A stretch of DNA of 64,000 nt, taken from JAMXLO01 sp963749575. Its GTDB lineage: Bacteria; Pseudomonadota; Alphaproteobacteria; Acetobacterales; Acetobacteraceae. Under the pieces are notes generated by a model that was not told the DNA's origin, did not search any database, and saw only the letters and a program-made list of their open reading frames with translations. Made by a program: the position numbers and the translations under genes. The stretch is from NCBI GenBank assembly GCA_963749575.1, contig CAVVNM010000008.1:248001-312000 (forward strand), written 5' to 3'. Positions 18,125-27,211 of the stretch are shown here, one piece after another. How positions within the stretch are numbered: the first letter of the stretch is position 1; the number at the start of each line of letters is the position of its first letter.

Positions 18125-20231
18125 TTACCCCAACAATGCCGCCTCGATCCGCTCCCGCGTGAATGGCATGTCGCGGATGCGCGTCCCCAACGCATGCGCC
18201 ACCGCGTTGCCGATCGCGGCTGCAGTGGGACCGAACGTGCACTCACCCATACCGAGCGTCGGCAGATCGGGCGCGTGGACGATCTCCGTGTCGATCTCCG
18301 GCACTTCGGAGAAGCGCATGATCGGATAGCTCGACCAGTCGAGCGACGTGATGCCGGCGCCTTCCATCCGCACCTGTTCCTTCAGCGTCATGCTTGCCGC
18401 CTGCAGGATGCCGCCCTCAAGCTGATTGCGCGCGCCATCGGGGTTGATCACCAGCCCGGCATCGGCGGCGCACCAGACGCGGCGCAGCCGCACCTCCTGA
18501 TCGACCTCCAACTCAATCGCAACAGCAGCATACGCCGCACGGTTCTTGTAGCGTGCCCAGCCCAGTCCCAATCCGCGACCGCTGCCCGCCGGCCCGCGCG
18601 CCGACCAGTTGCTGCGGTGCGCGATGTTCTCGATCAGCCGTCGCGCGCGCAGATCGGACAGCATCGACAGCCGGTAATGCACCGGATCGACATTGGCACG
18701 TTCGGCCAGTTCGTCGATGAAGCACTCGATCGCGAACACGTTCGGCAGCGCGCCTAGGCCGCGCAGCGCCGAGGTGCGCACCGGCGCGTGCAGCACCAGA
18801 TGATGCACAACCCGCTTGACCGGTATCTCGTACAGTGCAAACGCGTTGCGCGTGCCGCCGCCGCCGTTTGCCTCCGGTGGATCGGTCGGTCGCGGATCCG
18901 GTGGCGGAGTTCGGCAGCGCCTCGTGCGTCAGCATGTTGCCGCCGCTGCTCGGTCGCTGAACATGCGTCGCCGACCAGATATCCGCAGTCCAGTCCAGCG
19001 GTTTTCCCGCCTCGTCCAGCGCCGCGCGCAGCGTCACGTGCATCGCCGAGCCGAGCGGCTCGAAGCCGAATTCCTCCTCGCGACGCCATTGCACGCGGAT
19101 GCAACGGTCCGGGACCTGCATCGCGATCACCGCGGCATCCACGGCCACATCGTCAGCGCCGTTGTGCCCATAGCAGCCCGCGCCATGCGCATGCCGTACG
19201 GTAATGACGTCCTGCGAAATGCCCAGCACGTTGGACAGCGCGGCACGCAGCGGATAGACGCCCTGGGTATGTGACCACACCGACAGATGGCCATTGCGGT
19301 ATTCCGCCAGCGCGCAGGACGGCGCGATCGAGGCATGTGCGACGTAAGGACGTGAGTAACTCGCCGTTACCACGTTCGTTTCCGCCGCCGGCACGTCGGT
19401 CCCCAGGACCCGATCGTTCGATGCCCGGCCAACCAGCCACGCCGCCTCCTGCTCGGTGGGCGCGATCTGCGAAACGTTGTCCCAGTTCGCATGCAGCGGC
19501 GCGGCCGCGGCGGCGCGCTGCACCACCGTTTCATCGCTGCCGACAAACGCAACGAACTCGCCGACACGCACGATCCGGAAATCGCCGCGTTCGGCACGCC
19601 GCAGCCTGCTTTCGTCCAGCGACACCAGACGCGCGCCGCGGCATGGCTGACGCAGGATGCGCGCATGCAGCATGTCCGGCCGCAGCATGTCATGCACGAA
19701 CGCCGCACCCGACACCTTCGCCGGGAGATCGCGCCGCGGCATTGGCTTGCCGACATAGCGATACGCCGTGTGCGGCTTCGGAGTCGCGGTTCCGTCGATG
19801 TCGTGGGCGAAGTCTTCGGCCGTGGCGAAGTTCCAATAGTCGTGCCCGGTCGGCGTGTCGCCGCGCCGAAACGCTCCATCCTCCACGGAAAGTTCTGTCG
19901 GACTGCAATTAAGCCGCCGAGCCAGCCGATCCAGCACGCGCGCGCGCAATTCGGCCGATACCAGCCGCACCGAACGACCTGACACCTCGATCGACTGGCT
20001 CGACGTCGTCTGACCCTCGTCCGGCGCCTCCTCGGTATCGCCCGACAGCACCGCGATGCGTTGCGGATCCACGTCCAGTTCGTCGGCCGCGATCTGCGCC
20101 AGTGCGGTGACGTTGCCCTGACCCAACTCCACCTTGCCCACAGCTAGACGCACCGTGCGATCCGGCTCGAAACGAAGCCACTTCTCCATGCGGCGGTTGT
20201 GCTGGATCGACAGCGGCAGAGTGTCGCTCAT
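18125..20231 (-). pseudogene. Xanthine dehydrogenase-family molybdopterin-binding subunit, 4-base duplication frameshift
   Basis: About 700 residues related to isoquinoline 1-oxidoreductase and nicotinate/aldehyde dehydrogenase large subunits. It starts MSDTLPLSIQHNRRM, overlapping the 2Fe-2S subunit stop (ATGA). The motifs VGKVELGQGNVTALAQIAAD, AHGAGCYGHNGADD and, near the C-terminus, GMGECTFGPTAAAIGNAVA are visible. The frame breaks around 18882-18890, where ACCG is tandemly repeated. Removing one copy joins NSATGSATD to PPEANGGGGTRN. The catalytic C-terminal Glu block lies beyond the break. Slippage makes this a plausible real mutation. The partner is the Fe-S subunit just upstream. Confidence 0.82.
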
Positions 20232-20710
20232 GCTCCCTTCCCTCCCCGCAGCATGGCAGCGGCCTTCTCGACCGCACGCAGAATTCGCGGATGCGCACCA
20301 CAGCGACAGAGATTCCTGTCCAATGCCGCGGCAATGTCGGCGCGCGTCGGCAACGGATTGCGATCCAGCAGCGCCTTGGCGCTGATCACGATGCCCGACA
20401 GACAGTAGCCGCACTGCCCCGCCTGCTCATCGAGGAACGCCCGCTGCAATGGATGCGGTTGCGCGGCGCTGCCCAATCCCTCGATCGTGGTGACGCTATG
20501 TCCGGCGACAGTGCCGATCTCGCGCGAGCACGCGTAGATCGGCTCGCCGTCCAGCAGCACCATGCAGCTGCCGCACTGCTCAAGACCGCAGCCATAGCGC
20601 GTGCCCTTCAAGTCGAGCTGATTGCGCAGCACATCGAGCAACGGCGTGGTCTCGAGCGCCGTCACCTGCACCGACCTGCCGTTTACCGTCAGTGCGATGT
20701 CCTGCGCCAT
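20228..20710 (-). CDS. (2Fe-2S)-binding small subunit of a molybdopterin dehydrogenase
   Basis: 160 residues. The plant-type ferredoxin cluster CGLEQCGSC with a later YAC holds one 2Fe-2S centre. The C-terminal CGYC and LCRCGAHPRI motifs hold the second. It passes electrons from the molybdopterin subunit encoded downstream; start and stop overlap by four bases. This two-subunit form lacks an FAD subunit, as in isoquinoline oxidoreductase-like enzymes that use a cytochrome or other acceptor. The aminotransferase gene ends four bases before its start, so the three probably form one transcript. Confidence 0.92.
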   Translation of the reverse strand: MAQDIALTVNGRSVQVTALETTPLLDVLRNQLDLKGTRYGCGLEQCGSCMVLLDGEPIYACSREIGTVAGHSVTTIEGLGSAAQPHPLQRAFLDEQAGQCGYCLSGIVISAKALLDRNPLPTRADIAAALDRNLCRCGAHPRILRAVEKAAAMLRGGKGA

Positions 20711-20713
20711 GGC

Positions 20714-21946
20714 TCACGCCGACTGACGCTGGACATTGGCGCTGCGCACCGGGATGCCGGTCTGCTCGTAACAGACCTGCGCCAGTGCGGCGACGCCTTC
20801 GCGAATCACTTCCTTCGACGGCAGCGCGAAACACAGACGCATATACGACTTCGCCGGCTCCGGATTGCACACCCATTCGGGTCCGGGGTTGAACTGGATG
20901 CCGGCATCCGCCGCCGGCTTGACCAGCTTTCGCACATCCACGCTGTCCGGCAGCTTCAGCCACAGGAAAATGCCGCCCTTCGGCTTCCACATGTCGACGG
21001 TGGTGCCGAACTCGCGCTCCACTGCCTCGACCATCGTGTCGAGCTTCTCCTTAAGCACGCCGCTCAGCGCCCCGACATGCTGGTCGAAGTATTTCGAGAA
21101 ATACTCGGCCACGATCATCTGATCGAGCGCACCGGTGCCGCTGTCGGTCTTGCAGGCCATCATGCGCGACAGCACCGGCCATTCCGACACCGCGTACCCC
21201 ACGCGCAGTGCCGGCGCCAACGTCTTGGAAAATGACCCGATATGCACGACCTGCTTCGGGTCCATCGAATACAGCGAAGGCGGCGCACCGCCGCTCCAGA
21301 TCAGGTCGGCGTAGCATTCGTCCTCGAAGATCGGCACGCCATACTGCCGCGCCAGCACCAGCATCTGCTGGCGACGCTCCAGCGGCAGGATGCTGCCGGA
21401 CGGGTTCTGGATGGTCGGGATCGTGTAGATGTATTTCGGCGTCACGCCTTGCCGCTTCAGGCCTTCCAGCGTCGCGGCCAGCACGTCCATCCGCATGCCG
21501 TCCTGATCGAGCGGAATGCCGACGATCTGGGCGCCGACGCGCTTGAAGCGATTGATCGCGCCGGCGTAGCAGAACTCCTCCAGGATAACGGTATCGCCGG
21601 GCTCGACGAACATCCGGCTGATCATGTCGATGCCCTGGCCGGAACCGGTGGTGATCAGCACTTCGTCGCGGCCGATCTTCATGCCGCGATGGCGGTTCAG
21701 CTTGTCGGCCACGAACTCGCGCAGCCCGATGAAGCCCTGCGGTCCCTGCGCCAGGTTGTACATCGCGAGCTTCGAACCTTCACGCCGCAGCACCGAAGCG
21801 GTGGCCTCGATCAGCCCCTCGATCGGGATGCGTTGGGGATCATTGTGGCCGCCGACGAAATTGTACTTGGGAAATCCGCCGAAGCGCGGCGACGGGTCGG
21901 GCAGGTCCTTGGCAAAGCGCGATGTGAGATCGAATGCGGCGCTCAT
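20714..21946 (-). CDS. PLP-dependent class I/II aminotransferase
   Basis: 410 residues of fold type I. It shows the N-terminal YNFVGGHNDP region, TTGSGQGIDMISRMF, YTIPTIQNPSG, the Asp of FEDECYADLIW and the PLP Lys in IGSFSKTLAPALRVGYA. It resembles 2-aminoadipate/kynurenine-type or branched aminotransferases of the MocR catalytic-domain group, without the DNA-binding domain. It heads the cluster with the 2Fe-2S and molybdopterin subunits. Together they suggest oxidation and transamination of an amine or N-heterocycle, an inference from context only. Confidence 0.88.
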   Translation of the reverse strand: MSAAFDLTSRFAKDLPDPSPRFGGFPKYNFVGGHNDPQRIPIEGLIEATASVLRREGSKLAMYNLAQGPQGFIGLREFVADKLNRHRGMKIGRDEVLITTGSGQGIDMISRMFVEPGDTVILEEFCYAGAINRFKRVGAQIVGIPLDQDGMRMDVLAATLEGLKRQGVTPKYIYTIPTIQNPSGSILPLERRQQMLVLARQYGVPIFEDECYADLIWSGGAPPSLYSMDPKQVVHIGSFSKTLAPALRVGYAVSEWPVLSRMMACKTDSGTGALDQMIVAEYFSKYFDQHVGALSGVLKEKLDTMVEAVEREFGTTVDMWKPKGGIFLWLKLPDSVDVRKLVKPAADAGIQFNPGPEWVCNPEPAKSYMRLCFALPSKEVIREGVAALAQVCYEQTGIPVRSANVQRQSA

Positions 21947-22080
21947 GATCGTTCCTCTCTACTCGGCGTGCTGTCGCAAAGGCTCGCATGGCGGTGACGC
22001 AGCGTGCAAGGGGAGGCCCCCTGGCATACCGACTGTGGCGCAACCATCTGAACGGCAGATAGCGTGCAGGAGGATCAGTG

Positions 22081-22527
22081 ATGCACAAGCCCAGAATGGT
22101 CGGCATGAACCACGTCGCGATCGAGGTCGGCGACATCGAGGAGGCACTCGCCTTCTACCATCGGATCTTCGACTTCACCCTGCGCGGCAAGGGCAAGACC
22201 AATGCCTTCATCGATATGGGCGACCAGTTCATCAACCTTACGCAGACCAGCACGGAACACCGGGACAGCCCGCGCCATTTTGGCCTTGTGGTGGACGATC
22301 GCAGCGCGGTGCGGGACCTTGTGAAGGAGGCAGGCGGTCAGCTGCTGGACGGGCCGTTCCTCGACTTCCTCGATCCCTGGGGCAACCGGGTGGAAGTGAT
22401 CGCCTACAGCGACATCCAGTACACCAAGGCACCGCATGTGCTGCGCGGCATGGGCCTCGCGCTGGACAAGACCGAGAAGGCGCAACGCGAGCTCGCCGAC
22501 AAGGGCATGGCTCCCGAGCCGGCCTGA
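22081..22527 (+). CDS. VOC family protein (glyoxalase/dioxygenase superfamily)
   Basis: 148 residues forming one vicinal-oxygen-chelate module. The metal ligands are likely His in MNHVAIEV, His in RHFGLVVDD and Glu in GNRVEVIAYSD. The C-terminal tail KTEKAQRELADKGMAPEP is helical. ATG 22081 is preferred over GTG 22078 because AGGAGG is seven bases upstream. The gene is divergent from the aminotransferase, with a 130-base gap. The reaction is not predictable. Confidence 0.85.
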   Translation: MHKPRMVGMNHVAIEVGDIEEALAFYHRIFDFTLRGKGKTNAFIDMGDQFINLTQTSTEHRDSPRHFGLVVDDRSAVRDLVKEAGGQLLDGPFLDFLDPWGNRVEVIAYSDIQYTKAPHVLRGMGLALDKTEKAQRELADKGMAPEPA

Positions 22528-22559
22528 CGCGCTGCGCATTCACCGCGAAACCGTGCCGC

Positions 22560-23523
22560 ATGCCAACGCCGCTGTTGTTCGAACCGATCAACTTCCGTTC
22601 CGTCACCGCGCGCAACCGCATCGTGGTGGCGCCGATGTGCCAGTACTTCGCCACCGACGGGATCGGCGATGACTGGCATGTGCAGCACCTGGGCGCGCGA
22701 GCAGCCGGCGGCGCCGGCATCGTGTTCACCGAAGCGACGCACGTTTCGGCGAGGCCGCATCACGCCGTATTGCCTCGGCCTGTGGAACGCGCAGCACCAG
22801 GCGCTGCTGGCCCGGCTCGTAGCGATCAACGCGCGCGGCGGCGCAGTGCCCGGCATTCAACTCGCACACGCCGGACGCAAGGCGAGCACCACGCGAACCT
22901 GGGAGGGTAGCAGGCCGATCGCTCCGTAGGATGGCGGCTGGGCGCCGGTCGGCCCCAGTCCGATCTCATTCCGTCCCGGCGCTGTCGATCCCCATGCGCT
23001 CACCGCCGGCGAGATCGCGAACATCGCCGCGCAGTTTGCGACTGCGGCGCGAATGGCGCGCGAGGCCGGCATGAAGGTGGTGGAGATCCACGCCGCGCAC
23101 GGCTACCTGCTGGAAACGCTGGATGCCGTGCGGGCGGAATGGCCCGCCGACCTGCCACTGTTTGTATGGCTGTCCTGTGTCGACCACCTGCCTGGCGGCG
23201 TCACCATCGACGACGCGCTGTGCCGCCGGCTTGCCGCGCGCGGCGATGTCGACCTGATCGACTGCTCGTCCGGCGGCTTCTCGCCGGATCTGCACATCCC
23301 CTTACATCCCGGCTACCAGGTGCCGTTCGCCGATCACATCCAGCGCGACACGGCGATCACCGAACCTGCGCACGCGGCCGAGATCGTCGCGAACCAACGC
23401 GCCGACCTGGTGTTCGTCGCGCGCGCCGTGCTGGCGGATCCCGCCTGGCCGCTCCGCGCGGCGAAGGCGCTGGGGATGAGGCCTGAGCTGCCGCCACCCT
23501 ACTGGCGGGCGACGCTCGCCTGA
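22560..23523 (+). pseudogene. NADH:flavin oxidoreductase (old yellow enzyme, YqjM type), multiply degraded
   Basis: It begins MPTPLLFEPINFRSVTARNR with VVAPMCQYFATDG, the FMN/active-site start of this family. The frame breaks near 22755 after THVSA and resumes as GRITPYCLGLWN and GIQLAHAGRKAST. An in-frame TAG then occurs at 22927-22929, after RPIAP. Downstream, EIHAAHGYLL runs straight into ETLDAVRAEW, so the usual FLSPLSNRRTDxYGGS segment is missing. Another short loss precedes AITEPAHAAEIV. Several independent lesions mean this is true decay, not a sequencing slip. The end RAVLADPAWPLRAA is intact. Confidence 0.82.
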
Positions 23524-23639
23524 TCTGCCACAACAATACCCTGCGAGGCGGCCAGTGCGGCCACATTTGGCGGCAACGGTGGGCGGTCACGGGCGCCAAG
23601 GCGGGCGTCCGTCGCCAACCCACGATGGAGAAGCCAGCC

Positions 23640-24194
23640 ATGATCGTGACCATTGCTCAACGTGCCGCTCCCCTGCTGATCACCACGATGCTGGTCGCCG
23701 CCCCGGCCTGGGCGCAGACCACCGGCAGCCAGACCGGTCCCGCAACGCCGCCGAGCGGAATGACCGATGTGCCGTCCGGCACCAGCGAGAAGGCCGCGCC
23801 GCACACCAGCGGGTCGGCGATGGCCAGACAGCCCGGCGAGACTTCGCAGAACCTGGTCGAACGCCGTATCGCTGACCTGCATGCCAAGCTGCACATCACC
23901 TCGCAGCAGAGCCAGCAATGGGACCAGTTTGCCCAGGTGATGCGCGACAACGCTCGGGAAATGGACGGCGTCTACCAGCAGCGCGCCGAGCAACTCGGCT
24001 CGATGTCGGCGGTGGACAACATGCAGTCCTATGCGCAGATCGAACAGCAGCGCGCCCAGGAAGTGCAGAAACTGGTACCGGCGTTCCAGACGCTGTACGG
24101 GTCGCTGTCCGACCAGCAGAAGCGGACCGCTGACCAAATGTTCCGCAGCTACGCGGCCAACGCGCAGTCGCACCACCAGGCTGCGGCGCGATAG
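23640..24194 (+). CDS. Spy/CpxP-type periplasmic protein
   Basis: 184 residues from ATG 23640, preferred over ATG 23625 because GGAG is nine bases upstream. The signal peptide ends APAWAQ. A Thr/Ser/Pro-rich linker follows, then a helical domain with LHITSQQSQQWDQFAQVMRD, DNMQSYAQIEQQRAQE and LYGSLSDQQKRTADQMF. The predicted role is a periplasmic chaperone-like or stress protein. It is a paralogue of 3061-3564. Confidence 0.82.
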   Translation: MIVTIAQRAAPLLITTMLVAAPAWAQTTGSQTGPATPPSGMTDVPSGTSEKAAPHTSGSAMARQPGETSQNLVERRIADLHAKLHITSQQSQQWDQFAQVMRDNAREMDGVYQQRAEQLGSMSAVDNMQSYAQIEQQRAQEVQKLVPAFQTLYGSLSDQQKRTADQMFRSYAANAQSHHQAAAR

Positions 24195-24303
24195 CAGCAC
24201 GGCTCTGGCCTTTGCCGGGCGCCGGCGCTATATGCCGGCGCTCGCGCTGCCAGTCGGTCCCCGGTTATGCGGGGATGACGGCGGCGCCAGCAGGAGCAGC
24301 GCA

Positions 24304-24528
24304 ATGAAGCCGGGCATCCATCCCGCCTACCACGAGATCACCGTCGTGATGACCGACGGCACCCAGTTCAAGACCCGCTCCTGCATGGGCAAGCCGGGCG
24401 ACACGCTGCGGCTGGATATCGATCCGAAGTCGCATCCGGCCTGGACCGGCCAGCACCGCATCATCGACAGCGGCGGCCAGGTGGCGAAGTTCAACAAGAA
24501 ATTCGCCGGGCTCGGGCTGAAGAAATAG
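24304..24528 (+). CDS. rpmE: 50S ribosomal protein L31
   Basis: 74 residues. MKPGIHPAYHEITVVMTDGT, then a GKPGDTLRLDIDPKSHPAWTG block and a FNKKF end, are diagnostic of bacterial L31. The CxxC pair of the zinc-binding form is absent, so this is the zinc-independent (C-) type. AGGAG precedes the ATG. It stands alone, between the Spy-like gene and hsp20. Confidence 0.96.
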   Translation: MKPGIHPAYHEITVVMTDGTQFKTRSCMGKPGDTLRLDIDPKSHPAWTGQHRIIDSGGQVAKFNKKFAGLGLKK

Positions 24529-24696
24529 CCAGTCCCGCACTGCGGTTTTCCCTCGCGCCGCCCTCTTGAACCGCGGGCCGGAGCGCGCCATTTCTGATGT
24601 GTCCGGAGCGCCCTGTTGGGGTTTCGGAGGACTGAACCGGGCCGGCCCATGTGGGCGGTCCAGCGACGCAACCTTGCTCAAGCAGGAGGTTATGCC

Positions 24697-25168
24697 ATGA
24701 CAACCTATGATTTTGCCCCACTGTTCCGTACCTGCTATCGGTTTCGACCGGATGGCCCGTCTGATGGACACCGCGACGTCCGCCACGGACGCATCGAGCT
24801 ATCCCCCGTACAACATCGAGAAGACCGGCGATGACACCTACCGCCTGACCATGGCGGTGGCCGGCTTCCGGCCGGAGGAACTCGACCTTGTGGTGAAGGA
24901 GAACACCCTGCTGGTGTCCGGCAAGGTGACCAGCGAAGGCCAGAACGGCGAGATGCTGTATCGTGGCATCGCCGGCCGCGCCTTCGAGCGCCGGTTCGTG
25001 CTCGCCGACCACATCGTGGTCGATGGTGCGGATCTGCAGAACGGGCTGCTGCATGTCGGCCTGAAGCGCGTGGTCCCCGAGGCGCTGAAGCCACGCCGCA
25101 TCGAGATCGGCGGCGGCACGCCGAAGGCAGTCGCCAATGACAGCCAGGAGGCCGTAAAGGCCGCCTGA
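24697..25168 (+). pseudogene. Hsp20/alpha-crystallin small heat shock protein (IbpA type), one-base frameshift
   Basis: An AGGAGG site precedes ATG 24697 and MTTYDFAPLFR. The frame then needs one base fewer (the T at about 24733) to continue as TAIGFDRMARLMD, the standard IbpA-like start. The alpha-crystallin domain follows: YPPYNIEKTGDDTYRLTMAV, AGFRPEELDLVV, YRGIAGRAFERRFVLADHI and LQNGLLHVGLKR. The domain itself is undamaged. A sequencing error is the simpler reading. If real, translation could only start internally. A strong terminator follows the stop. Confidence 0.85.
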
Positions 25169-25191
25169 TGCATCGTGCGGCGACAGACGAA

Positions 25192-25217
25192 GGGGCCGGT
25201 TCGCCGGCCCCTTTTTT
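25192..25217 (+). terminator. Rho-independent terminator of hsp20
   Basis: A perfect 8-base stem GGGGCCGG/CCGGCCCC with a TTCG tetraloop is followed by six T. It lies 24 bases after the hsp20 stop and is the clearest intrinsic terminator in the window. Confidence 0.93.
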
Positions 25218-25360
25218 GGTGCCCTCGATAATTCGGCAGGGGCATCAATAACGTGGAGAGGCTGCCGACCAGGCGCGATGATCTGGCCGCTTGGCCGCCG
25301 AAGGTGGGCTGGCGTGTGATCCACCGCCTTCGATCGGGCATAGTTCGCGCCGGAAAGTAG

Positions 25361-25552
25361 CTAGGGTCGCCGGAAGAACGCGTCTGCCGCGCTGCGATGA
25401 CCGTGTTTGCGCTCGATGTCTGCCTCCACGCGCACGATCTCCGTCTTCAACTCATCGATGTAGTCGCGCAGTTCCTCGATCCCCAGCGTGTCCAGCACCG
25501 GTTTCTCCAGCCGCGTCCGCTTGCGGACCGGACCATCGTCCTCCTCGATCAT
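25361..25552 (-). CDS. DUF1192 family small protein
   Basis: 63 residues with an acidic start (MIEEDDGPVRKR), a short coiled-coil (LGIEELRDYIDELKTEIVRV) and the conserved end RKHGHRSAADAFFR. This small alphaproteobacterial family is often next to TrcR, as here, where it is divergent from trcR. Its function is unknown. Confidence 0.9.
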   Translation of the reverse strand: MIEEDDGPVRKRTRLEKPVLDTLGIEELRDYIDELKTEIVRVEADIERKHGHRSAADAFFRRP

Positions 25553-25637
25553 CCCTCACCTCCGTCCACGCTCGGCCCAGCATAATCCCGCCGTGCGCTC
25601 TTGACCCATCCCCACGTGATTGTCATATCCGCCAGCC

Positions 25638-26216
25638 ATGACACTGCCGCTGATGCCCAAGGCCACCGCTGTGTGGCTGATTGAAAAGACCGCGCTCACT
25701 TTCACGCAGATCGCGGATTTCTGCGGCATGCACCCGTTGGAAGTGCAGGCAATCGCTGATGGCGAGGTGGCACAGGGGATCGTCGGCTATGACCCGGTCG
25801 CCAACAGCCAGGTCACCGCCGACGAGATCCGCCGCGCCGAGGCCGACCCCGAGATGCGGCTCCGGCTGATGCCGACCGCGCTGCCGATGCCGAAGCGGCT
25901 GCGCGGCTCGCGTTATACGCCGGTGGCCAAGCGCAATGACCGCCCGGACGCCATCGCATTCCTGATCCGCAACTACCCGCAGCTCACCGAGGCACAGGTG
26001 TCCAAGCTGCTAGGCACCACCAAGGACACCATCCAGAAGGTGCGCGAGCGGAGCCACTGGAACAGCGCCAACATCAAGCCGCGTGATCCCGTGATCCTGG
26101 GGTTGTGCAGCCAGACCGACCTCAACGCCGCAATCGCTCAGGCGAACGAGCGGCTCGAGCGGGAGGGCCGCGCCGTTCCGCCGCCGCCCGTGCTGGAGAC
26201 GGACGAAGTCGCCTGA
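25638..26216 (+). CDS. trcR: Cell cycle transcriptional regulator TrcR (DUF1013)
   Basis: 192 residues from ATG 25638. The family pattern LMPKATAVWLIEKTALTFTQ, DFCGMHPLEVQAIADGEVAQG, YTPVAKRNDRPDAI, LLGTTKDTIQKVRERSHWN and GLCSQTDLNAAI is complete. Two helix-turn-helix-like parts are visible. The protein is found in alphaproteobacteria and is linked to cell-cycle transcription. A TTG at 25620 extends the frame by six residues but lacks support. Confidence 0.93.
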   Translation: MTLPLMPKATAVWLIEKTALTFTQIADFCGMHPLEVQAIADGEVAQGIVGYDPVANSQVTADEIRRAEADPEMRLRLMPTALPMPKRLRGSRYTPVAKRNDRPDAIAFLIRNYPQLTEAQVSKLLGTTKDTIQKVRERSHWNSANIKPRDPVILGLCSQTDLNAAIAQANERLEREGRAVPPPPVLETDEVA

Positions 26217-26219
26217 GGC

Positions 26220-26393
26220 TCACTCCGACTGGGTGCGGAGCCGCTCCATCTCCTCCTTGACCCGCAGCTTTTCGATCTTCAGGCGCGTGAGGGCCTCGCT
26301 GTCGGGCCTAGGTCGCTGGTCCTCGTCGGCGATGCGCGTCTCGAGCGCGGCATGGCGCTCCTTCAGGGAATCGAGACGGGCCTGCAGGGTCAT
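26220..26393 (-). CDS. YdcH family (DUF465) small coiled-coil protein
   Basis: 57 residues, MTLQARLDSLKERHAALETR to the end, almost all heptad-like helix, with LKIEKLRVKEEMERLR matching the DUF465 core. Its stop is only three bases from that of trcR (convergent). ATG 26393 has GGAGGAGG just upstream. A second YdcH protein is encoded divergently at 26517. Function unknown. Confidence 0.87.
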   Translation of the reverse strand: MTLQARLDSLKERHAALETRIADEDQRPRPDSEALTRLKIEKLRVKEEMERLRTQSE

Positions 26394-26516
26394 GGACCTC
26401 CTCCGCTCCAATTCAGCCGAGGCTGCCATGGTAACCCGATTGACATGGTCAGGGCCATGCCGAATCTGCCGCCCAGAGACTGGGTAGTCGAGCCGTGACT
26501 GTGGTATTGGTATGAG

Positions 26517-26720
26517 ATGCTGACCGACCGGGACTCGCTGCTGCGCAAGCTGCACGAACTCCGCAGCGAGCATCGCGACCTCGACACCGTGATCGCGCGC
26601 CTGGCGGAACATGGCGCGGCGGATCAGCTGCATTTGCAGCGGCTGAAGAAGCGCAAGCTGATGCTCAAGGATGAGATCGCCTGGCTGGAGAGCCGATTGA
26701 TCCCGGACAGTATCGCCTGA
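26517..26720 (+). CDS. YdcH family (DUF465) small coiled-coil protein
   Basis: 67 residues. LLRKLHELRSEHRDLDTVIA and LKKRKLMLKDEIAWLESR are the family core. Its TGA shares one base with the purE ATG, so it probably leads the purEK transcript. A TTGACA hexamer at 26440-26445 in the divergent gap could be a -35 element, but no good -10 partner was seen. It is a distant paralogue of 26220-26393. Confidence 0.88.
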   Translation: MLTDRDSLLRKLHELRSEHRDLDTVIARLAEHGAADQLHLQRLKKRKLMLKDEIAWLESRLIPDSIA

Positions 26721-27211
26721 TGGCTCCGGTCGTCGGAATCATCATGGGCAGTCAGTCGGATTGGGCGACACTCCGCCACGCGGCGGCGACACTGGAGCAA
26801 TTGGCGGTGCCCAACGAATTGCGGATCGTCTCGGCACATCGGACTCCGGATCGGCTGCGCGAGTATGCCACGGGAGCACGGCAGCGCGGCCTGAAGGTGA
26901 TCATCGCCGGGGCCGGGGGCGCGGCGCATCTGCCCGGCATGTGTGCCGCCTGGACATCGCTGCCGGTACTTGGCGTGCCGGTGGAATCGGCCAGTCTGAA
27001 GGGGTTGGACAGCCTGCTTTCGATGGTGCAGATGCCAGCGGGAGTCCCCGTTGGGACATTGGCAATCGGCCGTGCGGGAGCGGTGAACGCGGCTTTGCTG
27101 GCTGCCGCCATCCTCGCCACCGGCGACGCAGGCCTGGCGGCGCGGCTGGACGCGCTGCGCGAACAGCAGACCAATGCCGTGGCAGACGTGCCGGTCGATA
27201 CGCCCGAATGA
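26720..27211 (+). CDS. purE: N5-carboxyaminoimidazole ribonucleotide mutase
   Basis: 163 residues. IIMGSQSDW, VSAHRTPDRL, AGAGGAAHLPGMCAAWT, LPVLGVPV and GLDSLLSMVQMPAGVPV are the complete class I PurE signature, including the catalytic His of SAHRTP. It converts N5-CAIR to CAIR in de novo purine synthesis using the product of PurK. The two genes overlap by ATGA. Confidence 0.96.
   Translation: MAPVVGIIMGSQSDWATLRHAAATLEQLAVPNELRIVSAHRTPDRLREYATGARQRGLKVIIAGAGGAAHLPGMCAAWTSLPVLGVPVESASLKGLDSLLSMVQMPAGVPVGTLAIGRAGAVNAALLAAAILATGDAGLAARLDALREQQTNAVADVPVDTPE

Noticed and set aside
26440..26445. TTGACA as a promoter -35 for the YdcH-purEK transcript
   Set aside because: No acceptable -10 hexamer at 16-18 bases, so the match alone is not enough for a feature.
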